A stretch of DNA of 64,000 nt from Phyllostachys edulis (GCA_036346405.1 CM070562.1:98296284-98360283); one strand, 5' to 3'. Shown: positions 31,507 to 43,119, counted from the first letter of the stretch. Numbers and translations are program-made. Notes: generated from the letters alone by a model not told the origin.

Positions 31507-33500
31507 CAATTTTCTCTACCGGTCTTGTAGTTCACCTACAAAATAAGAATCAAGTTGTTTTAGACACCCAAATTTGTTTGGGTCCTTGGAGGTTGTTAGT
31601 AACCAAGGCTTTGGGCACCCACATAGCATTCCTTCTAGCGCCTAAAATTAAGGTGTCAATAAATTTTGCTACAACTTTACCATCTTTAGATTTTCTAAGC
31701 ATGTAGCATGAATCATAAATGTCATATGTTTTTGTTTTAGTAATTGTGCATGCATTTTATAAATGTCCTACATTACGACATTTATAACAATATTTACCAT
31801 TCTCTTTTACAAATCTTTCGGGCTTATAAATTTGCTTCTTACCTTTCTTGGGAATAAACCCAAGGCCTTATTTATTGAATGAACACCTTTGTTCACTCAA
31901 TAGCTTGCCAAGGGTGGCTTTTCCATTAAAGCATCTTTCTAAGCTTTTGCTTAGCTTGGTGACTTGCTCTTTCAATTCATTATTTTCAACAACGAGTAAT
32001 GGATCACATGTTTTAGCCATAATAGCATTTGAATTAATTTTAGAGCAACATGACATGGCTAATAAATAATCACATGAAGTAGAAGTACTAGATATTGAAA
32101 TAGCATTTGAAATGACTTCTACTTTAGGCATCTCATTCATTAAATTACAAGTAATTCCTACATTTGAATGAAATTTTTCAATATCCTTTAGAAGAAGAGA
32201 GTCATGAGCTTCCTTTAGCTCCTCATAAGAGTCTTTTAGATAGATATACTCTTTCTTTAATACTTTAAATTTTGACTTCTCTTTTCTAAGGTATTTATTT
32301 AATTTTTCAAGCATATCCATTAGTTCAACATATGAAGGTTCATTATCACTAATGGATTTTACCTTGTCTCCTTTTTCCATGGGGCAAGTAGGAGTAGAGA
32401 AAAGTAACGGCGCTTCCTTGATGGCAATACCGACAAGTCCTCTTTTGTTGGAGGACCCTTCATCATCGGAGTCAGAGTCCGAATATTCTTCATCGGAGTC
32501 CCATTCTCCAACGCATGCTTCATTCTTGCCATCTTTTTGGAGCTTCTTTTCAGCTTCTTCTTACCGTTGTATTCTTTCTTCTTTGATGAATTGGCCATGT
32601 CATCTTTCTTGTTAGGGCAATGAGAGGCAATGTGCCCCTTCTCATCGCACTCATAGCAACGAATATTGCTATAGCGCTTGTTGTCGTTGGAGAAATGCTC
32701 TTTCTTGTTCTTTTCAAAATTAAAGTTTCGATATGGGCGTCTTGTCATGTATTTCTTTATTCTCCTCACAAGAAGAGCAAACTCCTCTTCGGAGTCATCA
32801 TCTTCTTCCTCCACTTCATCACTTGATTATGCTTTTGCCTTGAAAATGGTAATCTTTTTCTTAGAGAAGGATGGCTCCCAAAGCTCTTCTTTGTCCTTTT
32901 TGTACAACTCATTAGTTATGAGATTGCCTAAGAAACCAGTTGGCGTCATTCTTGGCAATTCGGATGAATTGAGAAATAGAGTCATCAATGTCTCGTATTT
33001 CTCTGGGAGAGCACTAAGCATTTTTCGCACAATATCAACATCCACTAAGTTAGTGTCTAGACCTTTGAGTTCATTTACAATGTTGTTGAGTCTAGAATAC
33101 ATCTCGGTGATGTTTTCATGAGGAAACATTGTAAATATCTCATATTAAATCCGAAGCCTATGTAATTTGGCTTCTTAATCGTGGATGTGCCCTCATGAAT
33201 TTCCTGGAGGGTAGTCTATATCTCATGAGCGGTTTCAAGGTTGCTCACTCGATTGAACTCATCCGCGTTTAAATATCCAAAGAGAGCGTTCATCGCTTGA
33301 GCATTGAGGTGAGAATTTCATTCATCAAGATCCGTGGGATGTGTACGATCAAGTGCCATAACAAAACTTTCACTAACAATTCTCCAAATGCTTGGGCTTA
33401 TGTCCTTCAAATAAATAGACATTCTTATTTTCCAATAAGCATAATTTGATCCATCAAATAGAGATGCCTTGCCTATAGACATCCTCTCAGTAGCCATCAT
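31507..33500 (-). pseudogene. Sirevirus gag
   Basis: From 33500 leftward: the start MMATERMSIGKASLFDGSNY is at the gag N-terminus. Core pieces at 33129-32827 include MYSRLNNIVNELKGLD and RKMLSALPEKYE. At 32814-32359 an acidic EEEDDDSEEE precedes a CCHC knuckle (CYECDEKGHIASHC). At 32380-31868 there is a long coiled-coil-like stretch (MLEKLNKYLRKEKSKFKVLK). Near 31800 a second knuckle, YCYKCRNVGHL, is followed by a stop before its last cysteine. Several frameshifts and stops break the frame. A long gag with coiled coil and two knuckles fits Sireviruses. Confidence 0.78.
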
Positions 33501-34200
33501 TTCTCTTCATTGTAGGATCAAGGATGACCGACTAGAGAGGGGGTGAATAGGAGGCTATAAAAATTCTTGTGCTCTAATTGACAATTTTGACAATTGTGAT
33601 CTTAAAGAAGAAATACTAGCACAAGTTTAAGAAATATGATCAATATTGCTAAGACAACTCAAGATTATACTAAAACAATTTTAGCAACAATTCGTCACAA
33701 ATAGGACTAGAAATATAAATGCAGAAACGTAAAGACAAGAGATAAACCACAATGGAGACAAACGATGTTTTCCCGTAGTATCAAAGACTTCCCGGTCTTC
33801 ACTAGTCCACATTGAGGTAAGTCCAAACGAATTGGACCGGCTCTACGAATTAAGCCTTAACACCTCGATTTCACTATGGATGATCTTCCTCCACTCCGAA
33901 GATGGTGAGCTCCAAACCAATCACAACCGTTGCCGGGTCTCTTCACACTCTTCTTGAAGAGAACACCGCGCAAATCTTCTCCAAGCCATCTGGGTGCTAG
34001 CAAGCACCAAGAGTAACAAATCCCAACGCTTGCTTGAAGATTATCAAGTGCCAAAGTGATCAACTAATGATGCAATGCACTTGAATGCTCTCAACTACCT
34101 CAAAATGTGAAATGAATGCAATTGAGTAGAGAAGAGTGCACCAAAGCCTCAAATGTATTCAATGTGGCCAAAGGTCCTTAGCTAGAGGCAGGTGGGGAGG

Positions 34201-34210
34201 TATTTATAAC
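34201..34210 (-). promoter_or_regulatory. TATA box of the Sirevirus LTR
   Basis: The minus strand reads GTTATAAATACCTCC, downstream of the repeat array in the LTR's direction. This suits a U3 promoter. Confidence 0.55.
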
Positions 34211-34372
34211 CCTCACCATCAAAACTAGCCATTTGAGGCTTTTCTATAATAAAAAATCAGCATTTGCGGTAGCACTGCTGAACAAATCCGGTACTACCGT
34301 TCTTCATGATCAACGGTCAGAATTATTGCATTTAATGCTCTAAACTAGCCGTTACGAAGAAGTTGTGATACT

Positions 34373-34790
34373 ACCGCCAACTAGAATTTGGTACTACCGC
34401 AGGGCGGTAGTACCACTCGGCTAGAACGGAACTACCGATTTCTAGAGGTTAAAGAAACAACCAAAAACACTCTCTCTGGAAATAACGTAGCGCCGTGTAA
34501 AAACCAGTATTACCGCACTCCGGTAGTACCGCTCAAGAAATGCGGTCATACCGATTGTCAGATGAGATAAAAACTCGAAAAACAAGTGCTCTGGAATAAA
34601 CGTACCGCCAACTAGAATTTGGTACTACCAACCTCCGGTAGTACTACTCAAAAAATGCGATCATACCGATTGTCAGAGGAGATAAAAACTGCAAAAACAA
34701 GCTCTCTGGATTAAACGTTCCGCCAACTAGAATCCGATACTACCGACCTGCGGTAGTATCGCTCATCAGGTGCGGTCATACCAATTTTCA
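34373..34790 (-). repeat. About four 115-bp tandem units with CGGTAGTACCG palindromes
   Basis: Units begin near CCGCCAACTAGAATTTGGTA (34375, 34602, 34721; a partial one near 34490). They continue with CCGGTAGTACCGCTCAAGAA, GCGGTCATACCGATTGTCAGA and CTCTCTGGAATAAACGT. Each contains CGGTAGTACCG-type inverted words. Palindrome-rich clusters in this LTR position are a known Sirevirus trait. Confidence 0.75.
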
Positions 34791-35155
34791 CTGAAGAATT
34801 TTCAGAAGCAAATTTGAATGCAATACATGACTCCTAGTTGATCAATATGGCACAAAATAAAATTTTAAACTACTAGTCATGATCCCTCTTTATAGTACGG
34901 CATCTAGCCTACAAAAATCGATCTTTTCTCCAAATACCGACACCGGTAAAAACTATAAAAAGGATCCTTAGGCTATATGATACCTTTGCTTTGAGCTATA
35001 TCGATCTTTTACCATCTTTGCATTGCCTCCTTCATGTCATCATTCAAACTCCGGAACTAAACCTTTAGACATCTTAGCACACATATTAGTCCCATAATAC
35101 ATTGTTGACATTAATTACCAAAATCATTTTAAGAGGCCTAGATGCTTTCATAGTG

Positions 35156-35689
35156 TCATCACAAACAACCAAATAATTGTTGATTTATTAGTACCCTTGA
35201 TTGAAAATGTTAGCGTCGCTTAATTTTGAAGAAGCTCTTAAGTTTCGTTTCTATGAGGTATGTTTCAGAGACCTAATGGCTGAAATGTGCCTTCTAAGAC
35301 TTGCTGTGGCTATATTATAATGCTATTTTCATTCATAGATTGACTATTCCCATGGCGAGAAAATGCATTTTGCAGTTGTGGTCGCTTAACAGCTGTCCTT
35401 TTACCCTATTTTTCTAGCTCCCCGCCACTTATTGGTATCATCCATCACTTGAAAAGCAATTTAATCAATTATTAAGTCTTTATTCATAAGGAATTAGGAG
35501 AAGATTACCCTAACCTTTGGTTGGTAGATTACATTTGCCATGAACTTGTTGCTATCACAAAACAATTATAATCAAACTACTAGTTGATGATTTTGGCCCA
35601 CTTCATGTCCCTTGCCTCGCAACCGCACACAAGTAGACCACCACATTAGAGCAGCCTAGCTAGCTACCTCCTTCCCCGTGTGGTGTCCC
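35156..35689. other. 3' flank of the aspartyl protease gene
   Basis: About 530 bp of AT-rich sequence between the Sirevirus LTR and the protease stop codon. It should hold the gene's 3' UTR and terminator, but no element can be named with confidence. Confidence 0.5.
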
Positions 35690-37152
35690 TTAGCACGCGC
35701 CTGGCCGGAACCCTACGACGCTCTGGCCGACGTCGTACAGCACCTCGAACGTCCGCTGCTGCACGTTGCCGATGATACCGGTGGTGCCGTCGTGGTCGGT
35801 GGCCGCGAACGCGAGGCAGCTGCCCAAGATAATCCCGTTCGCGTCGAGGTCGACGACCGCGCCGCCGTAGAACACCAGCGCGACGGACGGTATCGTGACG
35901 TTGTCCTGGCCGGTGAAGTCGAAGCACGTGTCGAGGATGCCCCTGGGCTGCGCCGGCGGGTACTGCTTCATCCCGTCCTTGAACGCCGACGACAGCGCCG
36001 AGTAGGCCGTCGGCGGCAACCGCGTGATGATCGTGCCGGAGTCCATCACCGACCCGGCGAAGACGGAGGTCGGCACGCTGAGCTGCTTGCCGGCCACGGA
36101 GATGCCCTGGAGGAGAACGCCGTAGAACGTCGGGGCCTGTCTGCTTCTGAGCATCTTCGTCGTCGCGAAGCCCGACGCGCCGCTCGGCGCGCCGAGCGTG
36201 AGGAACCCGGAGGAGCCCGGGGTCGGCGGGAGGCAGTACGAGAAGGTACTGCCGTACTTCGCCGCCGTCTGCGACACGAGCGACTGCGCGTCGCCGCCGA
36301 GCCCCATGAGCCCGTCGGTTTGGTCGTCGTTGGATCCCGACCCGGTGTGGCTGCACCCAAACTGGAAGTTCTTGACCACGTCGGATTCGGTCAGCGACAG
36401 CGTGTCGGAGCCGTACGTCCCGTTGGTGTTCGGGCCGTTGACGTACCTGACAATGTACTGGCACTGGGAGTCCGAGCAGCCGTTGCCTGCCTCGCCGAGC
36501 TGCGCGCACGCCGCGGAGCCGCAGGAGAACGGGGCGTACGTGCTCGACGTGCTGGGATCGAAGAGCGAGCCTGCCTGGGAGTGGCACGGCGGGATGGGGC
36601 ACGGGTTGCACTGCACCCACGACACGTCGCTGCCGGTGTCGATGGTCATGGTCTGGGCCACCGCTTGCGAGCCGATGCCGACGGTGATGACGTACTCCAA
36701 CGTCTTCAGGGAGGAGCCCAGCGTGGTCGGCACGGTGACCTCCGACTGCTGGAGCTCGCCGTCGGCGCGGTTCTTGGAGAACTTCCGTTGGACGTAGCCA
36801 GCTCGGAGTTGGTCGCGGCGGAGCAGCTCCGCGAAGGCTGGCTTCTTCTCGGAGGGCACCGGCGAGCACGGGCCGTGCCGGTGGTTCAACGGCACCGTGG
36901 CCCGGCCGGAGGACGACGGAGCCACTGCAAAATCAACGCACGGAAATTATTACAACCGCACGGAATAACTAAATGGAATTGCAGATACTGCGCGCATGCT
37001 TGCATGGACAGACCTTTGGGCTCGGAGCAGACGGGTTTAGGCTTCAGCGTGTCGGTTGCAAGAACCTTGTAACTCTGCTCATGTCCTGCACGAACAATGA
37101 GAGAATGATAGCTGCACAAGAGGAGAAGCAACAACTGCGAAACAGACGCCAT
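35690..37152 (-). CDS. Secreted aspartyl protease, nepenthesin-like (A1B family), two exons
   Basis: Exon 1 is 37152-37014 and exon 2 is 36924-35690. The 89-bp intron (36925-37013) has GT...TTTTGCAG ends, and the joint makes a GTG codon. The product is 457 residues, normal for plant nepenthesin-like proteases. MASVSQLLLLLLCSYHSL is a signal peptide, then comes a propeptide with RRDQLRAGYVQRKFS. The first active site is DTGSDVSWVQC at about 142, and a cysteine-rich nepenthesin-type insert follows. The second active site is DSGTIITRLP at about 341. No flap-region or catalytic defect was seen. I chose this start because it precedes the signal peptide in a strong GCAGCCATGG context. It would act in the cell wall, apoplast or vacuole. 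Paralogues of this type serve defence or development, but the role here is unknown. A copia 3' LTR lies 38 bp upstream. Confidence 0.9.
36925..37013 (-). other. Intron of the aspartyl protease gene
   Basis: 89 bp, beginning GTCTGTCCATGC and ending GATTTTGCAG on the minus strand. The frame is open across it for a while, but reading through adds an unrelated tail and loses the protease. Splicing joins codon 46 to the AP start of exon 2 in phase. Confidence 0.85.
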
Positions 37153-37185
37153 GGCTGCTCCTTGCTTCCCAGGCAATTCTGAAGC

Positions 37186-37190
37186 TTGTT
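37186..37190. repeat. Target-site duplication TTGTT, copy B side
   Basis: Five bases left of the copia 3' LTR, identical to the five bases right of element 1 (5057-5061). Confidence 0.7.
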
Positions 37191-37422
37191 TGTTGGCGGA
37201 GATAATTCACGCAACTGATTGATTGATTGTTCAAGGTACACGGGTTACACATATATATAGCCGGTTGAGGCTGGTATGAACACGACCGAACAATCAAGAG
37301 ACCGGTGGGAACACGAGACTGAAACGAATAGTCAAGAAACTGGTGTGAACACGACATCGGAACGAACAGTCAAGAGACTGGTGTGAACACGACACCGGTG
37401 TGAACACGATATCTGTCTAACA
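37191..37422 (-). promoter_or_regulatory. 3' LTR of copia element 2, possible promoter of the protease gene
   Basis: 232 bp, TGTTGGCGGAG to CTGTCTAACA, followed on the element side by the purine tract TGCGGGGGCG. It has the same orientation as the protease and ends 38 bp from its ATG. A TATA box lies at 37251-37260, which would put initiation near 37225. From there the first ATG is the protease start. The U3 tandem units (GAACAGTCAAGAGACTGGTG) lie upstream of the TATA. Whether the gene really uses it is inference. Confidence 0.6.
37251..37260 (-). promoter_or_regulatory. TATA box in the LTR upstream of the protease
   Basis: The minus strand reads CTATATATAT, about 100 bp upstream of the protease ATG. 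Confidence 0.55.
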
Positions 37423-37442
37423 CGCCCCCGCAGTCTGAGCAT

Positions 37443-39863
37443 CTACTCACAGACGTTCAGACTGGACCAAAACTCGGTGAAGACAGATGTAGGCAATCCC
37501 TTGGTGAAGATGTCGACGTACTGTGACGACGTCGGGATGTGAAGAACACGAAGATCTCCGATGGCGACGTGCTCCCGGACGAAGTGAAGGTCAATCTCGA
37601 CGTGCTTGGTGCACTGATGCTGCACCGGATTGGTCGAGAGATAGACGGCACTGATGTTGTCGCAGTAGACAAGTGTAGCACATCGTGGCGGGGTATGGAG
37701 CTCTTGAAGAAGCTGGCGCAGCCAGGAGGCCTCCGCCACAGCATTGGTGACAGCCTTGTACTCAGCCTCAGCACTGGAACGAGACACCGTGTTCTGGCAC
37801 TTGGAAGACCAGGAGACGAGGTTGTCGCCAAGAAACACAGCATAGCCCGAGGTGGACTTGCGGGTGTCCAGGCAACCTGCCCAGTCAGCGTCAGAGCAGA
37901 CAACGAGCTCCGCCGGAGAGGACCGATGTAGAAGAAGGCCATGATTCAATGTGCCACAAATATAGCGGAGAATGTGCTTCACGGCAGTGAGATGGGGCTC
38001 CCTCGGGTCATGCATGTGGAGACAGACTGTTTGTCTGACATAAGCAATATCCGGGCGAGTGAATGTGAGATCTTGCAGAAGGCTGGTGAGGCTAGCAGAT
38101 CTTGTGTCGGATCGGTCGCAGCGGCCAGCAGAAGAGACCTTGGAGTGAGTATCCACAGGGGTACTGCAAGGCTTACAATCAGACATACCGGCACGCTCCA
38201 AGATATCTGACATGTACCGGTGTTGTGAGAGAAAAAGCCCATTAATCTGACGGTGAACAACAACTCGAGAAAATGATGTAGCTCACCAAGATCTTTCATA
38301 GAAAATTCCGCTATAACGCAGAGATAACCCGACGAAGGAGCCCAAGCGAAGATCTTTGTCGAACAATATCATCCACATATAGGAGCAGGTACCTTCGTGT
38401 CGGCGCCGCAATGATAAATGAAAGAGAGGTGTCGATTTAGCTTCAACAAAACCAAGGGAGCGAGGTAGGAAGCAAATCGACTATATCATGCACGCGAACT
38501 GCTTGATCCATATAGGATTTATTGAGGCGGCGAGACAAAATCCGGGTGAGAGCTATCAACAAAACCTGTCGGCTGGGAGCAGTAGACATTCTCGGTCAAG
38601 GTGCCATCGACGAACGCTTTCTTCACATCCAGTTGATGAATAGGCCAATCCCGAGAGAGTGCAAGGGAGAGGACCGTCCGAACAGTGGCGAGCTTTACAA
38701 TAGAACTGAAAGTCTCATCAAAATCCACACCAGGACGCTGTGTGAAACCGCGGAGAACCCAACGCGCCTTATACCTGTCAAGTGTGCCATCAGCCTTCAG
38801 CTTGTGACGAAAAATCCACTTTCCAATGACAATATTTCCGCGAGATGGCCGCGGCATGAGCTCCCATGTATTATTGGCCAGAAGCGCCACATATTCCTCC
38901 TCCATGGCAGCACGCCAGTGAGGATCGGCGAGAGCAGACTGATAAGTCTTGGGAATCGGGGACAGAGCGTCAACATGCAGGTTGAGGCGCCAGACTGGGC
39001 CGGGCGGAAACCCCGCTGCCGTGTGACCATTATGTGAGTTAGCCACAGGCGGCATGGGCATGGCGCCAGCAGTAGGGTGGCAGAGAGTCGGGCGGCAGCG
39101 GCCGAGGCAACCGAAGCAGCCGGGCGGCGGGCGGTCGGTGCGATCGGCACGGTAGGGGCACCTGGTGAGGACGCCGCGATCGGCGTCGGCGAGGAGGGCA
39201 CCCCCGCACCAGTAGCGGGGGAGCCTGTCGGAGAGGGCGGACACTGGGGCAAGGACGCGAGTGGCAACGCCGCGGTGCGAGGCCCACCTTGCGCAGCAGC
39301 GAGGATGCCAGGCGGCGAGGGGCACAAACACCAAAGGCGTCGGGGAGATGGAACCTGCACAAGGAGCAGCGTGTGGTGGGCCAATAGGCGCTGGCACGAA
39401 TTGATAATCCGACAAAAAATCAAGCTCATGAGGGGTTAGTGCGGAAATCGACTCGGTGAAGGGAAATGATGTCTCATCAAAGATGACATGTCGGGAAATA
39501 ATGACTCGATTGGAGGATCAATCAAGACACCAGTAGCCCTTATGATCGGAAGAATAACCGAGGAAAACGCACATAGTGGAGTGAGGAGACAACTTGTGAG
39601 GCGCTTTGGCGGACAAGTTGGGGTAGCACTTACAACCAAACACACGAAGATGGGAATAGGACAGGTGTTGAGCATGAAGTGCGAAAAAGGGGTGGCTGAA
39701 TTTATTGTGGCGATGGGGAGGCGGTTGAGGAGATATGTGGCAGTGTGGAGTGCCTTATCCCAGTAGGAGGGGGGAAGACTTGCTTGAAACAAGAGCGAAC
39801 GTATGATGTTGTTGATGGAACGAATGGCGCGAAGGGTCGAAGGATCGACTGTTTCTGATACCA
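37443..39863 (-). pseudogene. Copia RNase H, reverse transcriptase and integrase remnant, element 2
   Basis: RNase H is complete here (37443-38213), with DADWAGCLDTRKSTSGY, SRSSAEAEYKAV, YCDNISAVYLSTNPVQH and HVEIDLHFVRE, ending LNVCE. The N-terminal part of the reverse transcriptase is open at 39415-38519 (GKWIFRHKLKADGTLDRYKA, LDVKKAFVDGTL). Between 38020 and 38520 the sequence differs from element 1 far more than elsewhere. The YVDD core can be followed at DNA level but not in one frame. The integrase remnant 39864-39436 keeps IRSLLFQASLPPSYW. An element without gag and protease cannot move by itself. Confidence 0.82.
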
Positions 39864-40003
39864 TGTTGGCAGAGATAATTTACGCAACTGATTAATTGAT
39901 TGTTCAAGGTATACGGGTTACACATATATATAGTCAGTTGAGGCTGGTATGAACACGAGACTGAACCGAACAGTCAAGAGATCGGTAGGAACACGAGACT
40001 GAA
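39864..40003 (-). repeat. Truncated 5' LTR of copia element 2
   Basis: Starts TGTTGGCAGAGATAATT after the primer-binding site (39851-39863) and breaks off within ACACGAGACTGAA. It then joins AGGCGTGCAGTCTTTTCC, which in copy A lies at 6020, about 1 kb beyond the LTR. Only a base or two of overlap is seen at the joint. Confidence 0.85.
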
Positions 40004-41266
40004 AGGCGTGCAGTCTTTTCCAAACGAATGTTGCCGCCTTGATCACCGCGCAAAGTGCCAGTTTTGAATTATTCTTGTGGTCTTGATAGGACCGGCCTTC
40101 TGTAGGTAGACAGAGGCGTGATTGGAAAATGCTCCGTCTTTTCTCAACTGTGTTATCTCTTGGATTCTACGTGCATGGACGTACAGCTGATTGGGGTTCG
40201 TCAATTAGCACAGAGTTACAATGACCGTCGTAAACTAGCAATTCCGTCGATCGTATTCTTTCTGCCCCGTTGTGCGGTGGTGGTGTTTACTTTAGGTCAC
40301 ACTGCGTAGAAAGTCCCGGCCGGTTTGGCAACGCGTCACATCGCCTTCTCGCCACAGTGGAATCAGTGGGTACTCTCTTACTGATGAGTCTCCGAAGATT
40401 GCTTAACAAACACGCCGGCGACACTACCCCAAACCAAGACCCTAATCAATTCTGCAAAATTTGGCTATTTTCGTGTACTCCACGGCTAATTATTCAACCT
40501 TGGGTCCTTAGAAAAGGATCAATGGGTCAGCTTTTTTCTTTTTGCGATTATAAGTGAGACGCACGCGAATACATACAACTATGCATGCACATGTGAGTGC
40601 ATTCTCTTAACACACGTTTAAAAAGACGAAGACCAGAGATAATTCCGCAACTCTATAAAATTCCTATTGAAATCGCACTCTAAAAATGAGCACTATGATT
40701 TAAACCTTAGTAAGTACAGTCATGTATCCATAACTCTACCACCCCACTAAGGTGATCCCATCAATGATCAGTCTTGCATGTGTAGTACAAACAAATAACG
40801 GCAAATAATCTCTGAGTACTTTTTCTCTTCTTCTAGATGGACCAGGGCACACTAGCTCGTATAGTATAGTTGCTTTCAGTTTTCTTGGCCAGTTTCTGCC
40901 ACTAGCTCCGTCCGTTCTGCGCTTGACGACGCCGTCGCTGCAGTGAGGCAGCCGGACTTTTCCCCGCGCGTAAGTGCAACTAGATAGAATTAGGCGCTAC
41001 TCCGCGTAGGGCTTGAGCGCATGGAGAAACTTGTCGAACGAAGATAAGCTACTGAAACAATTAATTTTCAGTTCTCGAATGGAAAGGAAACATAATTTTC
41101 TATAATGAAACAATTAACAGTTGCCTTTCCATACTAAGCAACAGCAAGTGACCTGGACAGGAGGAAAAAACTTTGCCTTCTTTTGAAGCCCAAAATAGCA
41201 TCGAAATAAACCAAATCCGCAATGAGCTAACTCTTCTATCAAATCGATGAGCACAGCAAGGAGCTA

Positions 41267-41556
41267 AAGACGGCAAGGCATATACTGATGACATGCAGAC
41301 AATTGCTGTCTATAAAGAACTATACATGTCACTGTAGACGATCTTAAAGATAAGCATCTGATAGATGCAGACATTTCTTTGTCTTTTTAGTTGTCTTTAT
41401 AGAACACACAATCTTTTAATAATTTTTTTGTTTCTCATGATACAGTCAACTACAGGATTGTAGACAGCATCTTTATCTCTCTTCGTTCTCTTTCATTCAC
41501 GTCAGCAAAAATTCTACGTGGCAGCAACTATAGACGGCTGACATAAGTCCATCCAG
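41267..41556. mobile_element. About 290-bp block present only in copy B
   Basis: Copy A reads GCAAGGAGCTAGTTTGAG without it. The block is AT-rich, begins AAGACGGCAAGGCATATA and ends ATAAGTCCATC. Its size suits a MITE, and parts such as TATAGACGGCTGACAT are seen in MITE ends. I could not find clear inverted ends or a TSD, so a deletion in copy A is equally possible. Confidence 0.35.
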
Positions 41557-43119
41557 TTTGAGTTTGTTGCTTGCTCAATTGCTTCGATTTCTACCTGATA
41601 TTCTGTTTGCATTTATTATATGTGAGCCCGTTTAGCCGATGATACAACAAGGAACATATCACCTTATAGATTTTCCAAAATGATGTTACGCTCCACTTGT
41701 TACTCATATAGCAAGGAGTATGAGAAAGGAAAGAATGAAAAAAAACGGTTGAAACCACTACAGCACAAGACATTGGATATGTGAGTAGGTTTGAATCTCT
41801 AAGTAACATGAAGAAACCCAGCCTGGTTCATCTTGGTGCTGAGCCTCTGATTTTGAGATGTAGTGCTACCTCTAACAGGAAGGAGCACAAATAGTTGGCA
41901 ATCTGAAATTTAGAAGTTTGGAGCACATCAACATTTAATTAAGAAAATATGTTTGTTTATAGCAGATCAAAAGCATACATACTACTTGTTTTGCTGAATA
42001 CTCACATAGAAAATAGTAATTGAAATATCATTAATCTATTCAATGAAACTGAAATTTGTAATTATTGAAATAGAACATAGAACGATGATGAACCCCAGTT
42101 CTTCAACAAAATATTGGAGCACATGCAATCTAATCGCAATCTAATCTAGGAAAAAAAATAAAGAGAGGCATCAATCAAATGTAGTGAGAGCATCACCTTA
42201 ATCTTTTTCAACCATGGCTTCTTGTTGTTGATGCCCACCGGCCCAGAACAATATTTGAGTTGGATTGTCCACCCGCTTTGCTTTTGGTTCTACATAGAAG
42301 ATGTGCAAACAAAGAATAATCATAAGCAAAAGATGATGCATCAAAGGAAGAGAACAATTAACCACAAGCTGAAGTAGTGGTATACCGAACCCAACCGTTG
42401 TGCCAAAAAAATACACAACTTTTGCTCAGGGATCTATTCGTCTTTCCCAAAGATAAGCCTCTTAGTTGCTTACTGTCAAAAAGGTTATGCACAAGATCGC
42501 AATTACAATACAGCCTCATTTCTAGTGTGGCAATCACATATCTACAGTGAAACAATAATAGTTAGAAGCTTTGAGCTTACTTGCATCACTGACGAGGATT
42601 CTTGACTAGGTCAACATTTTTCGGTCAAAGTCGGACTTCCTGTTCAAGGAGACCCACTTAACATAGGCCCACTATATTACAGTTATGAACCTACACCTAG
42701 TATATAAAGGTAGTTTAATTCCTTTAATGCGGCCAAACTAGTCGACGGCCAGTTTAGATCACGAACAACCAGCTATGGATATCGTTCGACTAGCTATAGG
42801 ACCTTAGACAATCACCGACCACCTAACTGGTCGGGAAACGCCAACAGTTACCCACATGACTAGTGGGAAGGCGGCTTTTGGCGTATTTAGCAACTTATAA
42901 CAGTTGGCTAATAGACGCGACTGTTCAAAACTCTCTTGGCAAACGTGCATAAAGATTAGAGGCACCTTTAGCAGCATTAACTGTCACCCCTTCAAATACT
43001 ATAAAGGGGTTAGCCTACGTTCTCTGTAACATAGAGATAAAATAGGATAAGTTTTTAGCATTACTTATTTAGTCACGATAATTACGATCATATTGTAACA
43101 CCCTTTGTATTATCATACA

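Larger units (their letters stand above)
15832..35150 (-). mobile_element. Sirevirus-like Ty1/copia element, truncated, with nested insertions
   Basis: Minus-strand copia element. From right to left: 5' LTR 33511-35150, gag 33500-31507, then (after the 16588-31506 insertion) protease site, pre-integrase and integrase start to 15832, where a CACTA terminus replaces the rest. The gag begins MSIGKASLFDGSNYAYWKIRM and has two CCHC zinc knuckles. The LTR begins TGAAAGCATCTAGG and ends GATCCTACA. These are features I associate with the SIRE/Maximus lineage. Reverse transcriptase, RNase H and the 3' LTR are absent. No primer-binding site is evident between LTR and gag. Confidence 0.8.
33511..35150 (-). 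repeat. 5' LTR of the Sirevirus-like element
   Basis: 1640 bp. On the minus strand it starts TGAAAGCATCTAGGCC and ends TCACCCCCTCTCTAGTCGG...GATCCTACA. The right flank is TAGTG (35151-35155). No partner TSD can be seen because the other end is lost. It contains a tandem array of palindromic words at 34373-34790. Confidence 0.8.
37191..40003 (-). mobile_element. Ty1/copia element 2, internally deleted copy of element 1
   Basis: The 3' LTR (37191-37422), RNase H, reverse transcriptase, and part of integrase are present. At about 39831 sequence jumps from the integrase (matching 2354) to just before the primer-binding site (matching 4785), a deletion of about 2.4 kb with a shared GCG at the joint. 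The 5' LTR (39864-40003) keeps only about 140 bp and then joins sequence matching 6020. It is the duplicate of element 1, not a separate insertion. Confidence 0.88.

Noticed and set aside
35678..37072. A 464-codon open frame on the plus strand across the protease gene
   Set aside because: It is the GC-rich antisense shadow of the aspartyl protease. The product is Arg/Val/Ala-rich with no domain, while the minus-strand frame has both active sites and a proper intron.
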